Assembly (NCBI GenBank): GCA_036939975.1
Contig: JALLPB010001346.1
Location: forward strand, 1-13,364
Direction of reading: 5' to 3'
DNA length: 13,364 bases
Origin: Cyclostephanos tholiformis
Lineage: Eukaryota; Bacillariophyta; Thalassiosirophyceae; Thalassiosirales; Thalassiosiraceae
Shown: positions 9,801 to 13,364 of the stretch, one piece after another
Numbering within the stretch: the stretch's first letter is position 1
How the letters are laid out: every line of letters begins with the position of its first letter
Notes under the pieces: model-generated
Told to the model about the DNA's origin: nothing
What the model saw: the letters and a program-made list of their open reading frames with translations, nothing else
Database searches by the model: none
Position numbers and translations under genes: made by a program

Positions 9801-10830
9801 ACTGTGCGACTGCATGATGCGAGTGTACTACCAGCTCCTCCCTAGAGGGGGAATCAGAGGATCAGCCCCTGCCCAGCTCAGGCAATTGAGCAGAGGATTC
9901 TATGGAGCAGGCCTCCCACACCCAGGGGTGGAATGTTTCGCCCAACAGATCTCCAAGCTTCTGACCCACTATGGGTGCAAGACCGCGATCGGATTGGAGC
10001 TGCAGGTATCGGTGGAACTTTTCGCAATCGAGCTGGGGATCTCCGACCAACCATTCCAAGAATCCTACCTTCGCTACCACAAGTGGGTGACACAGACCTG
10101 GCTCAAAACGATTTGGGAGAAGGCAGACAAATTCAATGTCGAGATCATGTTGGCACCAATCAACATTAGACCACCCCGCAATGGCGACAAGTGGTTTATG
10201 AGGGCGATTATCGACGTTGGGTTCACAGACGAAGAGGAACTGAGGATTCTTAATAGATTTCGATGCCACCAGCAGGTTCTGTACTTGTCGGATATCCTCG
10301 AGGCTAACGGAAAATCCCTGAACAAACGGTACCTCAGGAAAAGACAACCTTCCGAAACGTGGTCCTCCATCCTGTTCCCGAACGAGAACCCCCCCAACAG
10401 ACACCTCACACTATGGCGAGCCGCTCTCGAGGAACTGGCACCGCGGGGGAGGGCGGAAAACAGGCTGGGCGCCTACATACGCACCAGCAGGGCAAGGCAT
10501 GAATGGATGTACGAACCGGATATGCAGGAACTCTACCACCAGACGGGTGAGATAATGGATGTTTACCGACCCGCAATACATCCCCGGAACGCTTACCACA
10601 CAAACTGCTGGTCGAAGGCACTTCGAGGAGTAGAGTACAGGGATAAGGGAATACCTTGTTGTGTGAGGGATAGAGGGCATGGCCTCATCAGTTTGAAATC
10701 CTACATCAATCACCGCATTGTAAGGGGAAACCATAGAGACCTACGGGAAGTGCTAACACATTGGGGGTTTGATTGGTTATGGCGAGAACTGCACATCACA
10801 GGGGATGGGAGTTGGCTGAGAGAGTCCATC

Positions 10831-11310
10831 GAGAGTTCCTCCTGCATAGCGGTTACGGACGGATCATACATGAAGGAGATACACCCGACACTGAATTCAG
10901 CGGCATTTATATTCGAATGCCAAGAAGGACGCGGGAGGCTCATGGGCTCCTTCGTTGAAAGCTCCCCAGGGGCGTGTAGTTACCGGGGAGAATTGCTAGG
11001 GCTCATGGCGATCAATCTCGTCTGCTTAGCCATCGACAAACTTTACCAGGGAACTGTCCTTGTCTACACGGACTGCAAGGGCGCACTGCACAAGGTCAGC
11101 CACCTTCCACCATACCAGGTACCAACCCGCTGTAGCCACCCAGACATCCTGAAGAACATCATGGTCAACTGCAGCGAACTAACGTTTTCATTAGAATATG
11201 CACACGTGAAGGCACACCAAGATGACAATGAGGCTTATGAAGCATTGCAACGACCGTCACAGTTAAATTGCCAGATGGATTACTACGCGAAGAAAGCCCT
11301 ATTAGAGAGG
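10831..11310 (+). other. RNase H domain of ORF2
   Basis: Type I RNase H acidic residues are visible in order: VTDGSY (Asp codon 10858), SYRGELLGL (Glu 10990), VYTDCKGAL (Asp 11071), and the late Asp in QMDYYAKKA (11278), preceded by the AHVKAHQDD block. This domain would degrade the element RNA after first-strand copying. All four acidic positions are intact. The TGA at 11494 lies after the domain, cutting it from the zinc finger and tail. Confidence 0.88.
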
Positions 11311-11496
11311 GACACAACGGACGATGGAGAGACACAGCAGTTCCCGCTGGAACCGATATGTGTTATGGTTGGGAGCAAGAAAATCACAAGCGACCGGGTG
11401 GGAGAACTGAAGTACCGGGTCCACAAACGAATTGCTAAAGAATTCTACCACGAACGAAGTATACTGTTCGACACTGAATTTGAGAAGGTCGACTGA

Positions 11497-12303
11497 GATA
11501 TGGTCAGCCAGGCGCTCCAAGAGGTTCCCAGGATGTTTCAGGTATGGGCATGCAAGCAGGTTATGAACCTGGCTCCGGCAAATGGGAATAAACCCTGGGA
11601 CAAGTCAAACATGAGGTGTCCAAGCTGTGACTGTGACAGAGAGACGACGGCGCATACCCTGGAGTGCGACAAGATCGGACGGGTTGACGCCCTGATGCAA
11701 TCAGTCGATATGCTGGAGCGATGGCTGGAACGGGAGGGGACTGACCCCACACTCCAGAACTGCATCATCTCATATTGCAGAGGGAGAGGGGCAGAGTCGA
11801 TGGATACGATAACCCTCGGACTGGATCGACGTTACCGCCAGATGGCAGCAGATCAGGATTGTATCGGGTGGCGTCGATTTATGGAAGGTATGATATGCAA
11901 AAAGGTACGGGAGATTCAAGAAACGTACTCCATAGTGTTTGGATCTCGCTCCACACCACAACAGTGGGCGATCGGCACTATCATTAAACTCCTTGAGGCG
12001 ACACATGCACAATGGTTATATCGGTGCATACAAATGCATGACACAATCTCAGGGATGTTGAAGACGACACGTAAAGAGGAGTTACAGAGGGAGATAGACC
12101 GACAATTGGAGGCAGGCACAGAAGGCCTACTAGAGGAAGATCAGTACTTGGCGAAGGTGAACATAGAGAACCTGGAAAACTCTGCAGGCAAGAGGCAGGA
12201 GTACTGGTTGCTAGCAATAAAAGCGGCACGGGAGGCATGCAGACTCCGAGGGCTACAGCGGCCAATGGAGCGCAGAGGAAACGGCATTGACAGAGGACGA
12301 TGA
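11497..12303 (+). other. ORF2 C-terminal region: CCHC zinc finger plus unrecognised domain
   Basis: Directly after the TGA at 11494 the same frame carries EVPRMFQVWACKQVMN, then the finger CPSC...H...C with codons for Cys 11617, Cys 11626, His 11653 and Cys 11665 (C-x2-C-x8-H-x3-C), the type found at LINE ORF2 ends. About 210 more residues follow, helical and charged: GWRRFMEGMICKKVREIQ, LLEATHAQWLYRCIQMHD, then a basic Arg-rich end. I do not recognise a named domain for this tail. An ATG at 11500 could let it be read as a separate protein, but its in-frame continuity with RNase H argues it is part of ORF2. RNA or target-DNA binding is inferred from position. Confidence 0.75.
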
Positions 12304-12474
12304 CCGGAAACCCCCGGCAGATAGGCTTTCAATAGCCTGTCCCCAGACAAGGTCTGGAAGAGGAGATCTCTCTCCTATGCGGTTCCGACTGCGGCGCTTG
12401 GCGGGGCACTCCCCCAGGCGTAAGAAGACCCCAAATTGGTGAAAAGCGTCTAGGTAGCATAACCCATTTACCTA
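12304..12474 (+). other. Structured 3' UTR of the LINE: consecutive hairpins
   Basis: This non-coding stretch is GC-rich to about 12435. Stems seen by eye: ATAGGCT/AGCCTGT (12321-12340, one G-T pair), CCAGAC/GTCTGG with a 3-base loop (12343-12357), AGGAGA/TCTCCT with a 4-base loop (12361-12376), CGCTTGG/CCAGGCG continuing into GGG/CCC past one bulged C (12395-12420), and TAGGTA/TACCTA (12451-12474). In several LINE families the RT recognises a 3' UTR stem-loop; that role is inferred here. Confidence 0.55.
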
Positions 12475-12659
12475 ATTTCTTAAGTTGTTTTGTTTTTGGT
12501 TGAATTGTATTGTGGGTCCTCTAACATGCCTGGCTAAAATTAGCGATATTAATATTAAATTCCACTGTAGGGTTTAGCAAAACTATTTTAAGCAACCCAC
12601 ATACCAAAGATGTTGCCTTTGGTAGAATTAAGGATTGGTGGTGGAGGTGAGTGACTGAC
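12475..12659. other. AT-rich non-coding flank
   Basis: No convincing reading frame. It is T-rich at the start (near 12480-12515) and holds a short hairpin TACCAAAG/CTTTGGTA (12602-12624). The LINE 3' end probably lies at or just before its left edge. A 208-codon minus-strand frame crosses it (12521-13147), but shows no recognisable domain. Confidence 0.5.
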
Positions 12660-12679
12660 TTGTTCTGGATCCAGAACAA
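12660..12679. repeat. Perfect 20-bp palindrome
   Basis: Bases 12660-12679 equal their own reverse complement, centred on GGATCC. The palindrome ends one base before the left copy of the 40-bp inverted repeat. It could be a protein-binding site, a recombination scar, or part of a terminal structure of a small DNA element. Confidence 0.9.
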
Positions 12680-12680
12680 T

Positions 12681-12720
12681 AAGACTGATAAATCGAAAAG
12701 GAAACAAATGGGATTTGGTG
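12681..12720 (+). repeat. 40-bp inverted repeat, left copy
   Basis: Matches the reverse complement of 13231-13270 at 37 of 40 positions (differences at repeat positions 3, 15 and 39), with a looser match for about 10 more bases inward. The core includes AAAAGGAAACAAATGGGATT. The copies are 510 bp apart, as expected for terminal inverted repeats of a small non-autonomous DNA element, or for a foldback made from two copies of one dispersed repeat. Confidence 0.88.
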
Positions 12721-12804
12721 GGGAAAAAGTTGAACTGGACAGACCGTGTCCAAAAAAATAATTGTTTCGAGATAAGTCGATTTCAATTCTTTTCCACACT
12801 CTGA

Positions 12805-12978
12805 CAAGCATTAAATGCCCTTGCTCATGACGCTGACTATGCTCCTCTCGCTCAGAACACACCCGCAGCTGCCCCTGGTGAGACAGATCAAGCCTCCCCC
12901 GGTGGCAAGGGGGAGGCTCCTCCTTCTGCGGTGATCGTCTTGTCGAAACCATTGTGCATTGGATCTTTTGCATCATGA
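12805..12978 (+). CDS. Short possible exon or gene remnant, unrecognised (low confidence)
   Basis: An open frame of 57 codons starts after an in-frame TGA (12802) and ends at TGA 12976-12978. Its composition looks protein-like: an Ala/Leu/Asp-rich start (NALAHDADYAPLAQN), a Pro/Gly-rich linker, then SAVIVLSKPLCIGSFAS. There is no ATG at its start. A pyrimidine-rich tract ending in ACAAG just upstream (12781-12808) could be a 3' splice site, making this a terminal exon, but nothing confirms that. Its last 22 codons fall in the 80-bp direct repeat, whose second copy keeps the same frame with one Val-to-Ile change. Function unknown; it may equally be chance. Confidence 0.25.
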   Translation, partial: QALNALAHDADYAPLAQNTPAAAPGETDQASPGGKGEAPPSAVIVLSKPLCIGSFAS

Positions 12979-12992
12979 AGTTTATTCTGGTC
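12913..12992 (+). repeat. 80-bp direct repeat, copy A
   Basis: Identical to 13285-13364 except for one base (12937 G versus 13309 A); the offset is 372 bp. Copy B runs into the window end, so the full length is unknown. The left edge is sharp: sequence before the shared GAGGCTCC differs in the two places. Confidence 0.93.
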
Positions 12993-13230
12993 TGCATGCA
13001 CAACAAGGACTTGTGACATTGGCTAGAGTACTTACTAGTAAAAAAATAGGTAGGTAGAGTTTCTGCAAGGTGGTCACATGTCAGAACAAACCCGATTTTG
13101 CAAAACAGCATTATCTGGAGAAAACAGAAAGAATAGCAATACAACAAGATGAAGACGAATCAAATGATGCCCATAATTGAAAATGGGCCCATCAAGTTTT
13201 TTACAAAAATTTCGTCCATTTTTTCGCTCC
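12993..13230. other. AT-rich spacer between repeats
   Basis: No gene supported. It contains a 10-bp palindrome ATGGGCCCAT (13183-13192) and a hairpin GCCCAT/ATGGGC (13169-13188), and many A-runs. It lies inside both the inverted-repeat pair and the direct-repeat interval. Confidence 0.5.
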
Positions 13231-13270
13231 CGCCAAATCCCATTTGTTTCCTTTTAGATTTATCAGTTTT
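13231..13270 (-). repeat. 40-bp inverted repeat, right copy
   Basis: Reverse complement of 12681-12720 with 3 mismatches. It ends 14 bases before copy B of the direct repeat. Confidence 0.88.
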
Positions 13271-13284
13271 ATATGCACATCTAC

Positions 13285-13364
13285 GAGGCTCCTCCTTCTG
13301 CGGTGATCATCTTGTCGAAACCATTGTGCATTGGATCTTTTGCATCATGAAGTTTATTCTGGTC
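13285..13364 (+). repeat. 80-bp direct repeat, copy B (runs off the window)
   Basis: Second copy of 12913-12992, one mismatch. Here the frame is preceded by an ATG (13273), giving a 25-codon ORF to TGA 13348-13350. Because it stops exactly at the window end, an assembly artefact at a contig edge is possible. Confidence 0.93.

Larger units (their letters stand above)
6274..12303 (+). pseudogene. LINE ORF2 polyprotein (APE endonuclease, RT, RNase H, CCHC), three in-frame TGA
   Basis: One frame runs from 6274 (just after a TGA at 6271) to the TGA at 12301-12303, about 2000 codons, broken only by TGA at 7294, 8200 and 11494. No indel breaks it. The first in-frame ATG is at 6502; the preceding basic stretch (RRETNRGGARGRRRDD) is open but would need non-AUG or coupled initiation. 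Domains in order: N-terminal extension to about 6755, APE endonuclease (6760-7565), linker (7566-8202), RT (8203-9800), long connection (9800-10800), RNase H (10830-11310), CCHC (11617-11667), C-terminal domain. Together these would nick target DNA and copy the element RNA in place (target-primed reverse transcription). Each TGA is one transition from TGG or CGA, so ordinary decay is the likely cause. The whole protein is not translatable under the standard code. Confidence 0.85.
3248..12480 (+). mobile_element. Non-LTR (LINE-type) retrotransposon with APE, RT and RNase H, 5'-interrupted and decayed
   Basis: Two consecutive coding regions and a structured 3' UTR lie on the plus strand. ORF2 has the order AP-like endonuclease, reverse transcriptase, RNase H, CCHC zinc finger. 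Having both APE and RNase H places it among I-supergroup-like LINEs; the SSSISGxHFGHY and FVDDTDL blocks recall a family common in diatoms and other stramenopiles (perhaps the Ambal type, from memory and unverified). The left limit is the copia LTR edge, so the true 5' end is off-window. The right limit is inferred from a base-composition change between about 12435 and 12480; no poly(A) or simple-repeat tail and no target-site duplication can be seen. Confidence 0.85.

Noticed and set aside
11500..12303. An independent gene starting at the ATG just after the 11494 stop
   Set aside because: The frame is continuous with RNase H, and a CCHC finger in this position belongs to LINE ORF2, so it is the C-terminus of a broken ORF2.
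12304..12435. A tRNA-derived (SINE-like) 3' module in the hairpin region
   Set aside because: The stems do not form a cloverleaf and I see no A-box or B-box sequence.
12521..13147. A 208-codon minus-strand ORF in the right flank
   Set aside because: It has no recognisable domain, crosses the palindrome, inverted repeat and direct repeat, and its composition reflects AT-rich sequence read backwards.
1..13364. A bacterial defence system, operon, CRISPR array or prophage
   Set aside because: No such genes, direct-repeat arrays, ribosome-binding-site patterns or tRNA-associated junctions are visible; all recognisable coding sequence is eukaryotic retrotransposon.

Overview
The window is a nest of retrotransposons, and almost all of it is selfish DNA. 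Protein style suggests a eukaryotic microalga, most likely a diatom. The copia protease core reads VDNHAS, Gag has a WCxxH-type zinc motif, and the non-LTR reverse transcriptase carries the FVDDTDL and SSSISGxHFGHY blocks. I know these from diatom elements, but I could not run a search. There are no bacterial operons, no rRNA or tRNA genes, and no CRISPR array. One N at 3141 marks a draft assembly.

Layout. (1) 1-3247, minus strand: the 5' part of a Ty1/copia LTR retrotransposon. From right to left it has a probable 5' LTR (3247-3038), a probable primer-binding site (3032-3021), gag (2918-1509, with an internal TAG at 1781-1779), and pol (1508-1, open to the window edge) with protease, GAG-pre-integrase and the start of integrase. 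Gag and pol share one frame, separated only by a TGA followed by CGG. (2) 3248 to about 12480, plus strand: a long non-LTR (LINE-type) retrotransposon. It has a broken ORF1 (3249-6295) and an ORF2 (6274-12303). ORF2 holds an APE-type endonuclease, reverse transcriptase, RNase H, a CCHC zinc finger and an unrecognised C-terminal domain, all in one frame interrupted by three TGA codons. A GC-rich 3' UTR with consecutive hairpins follows. (3) About 12480-13364: AT-rich flank with a 20-bp palindrome, a 40-bp inverted-repeat pair, an 80-bp direct-repeat pair running to the window end, and a short possible exon.

How the parts relate. ORF1 coding sequence begins abruptly one base after the predicted copia LTR edge. 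The simplest reading is that the copia element inserted, antisense, into ORF1 of an older LINE, so the ORF1 start lies beyond the left edge. The LINE is decayed: three in-frame TAGs and three probable indels in ORF1, three TGAs in ORF2. The copia pol part in view is intact, which fits a younger insertion. The most interesting leads are the UGA-CGG context at the copia gag-pol junction (a known leaky-stop context), the hairpin-rich LINE 3' UTR, and the repeat architecture of the right flank.
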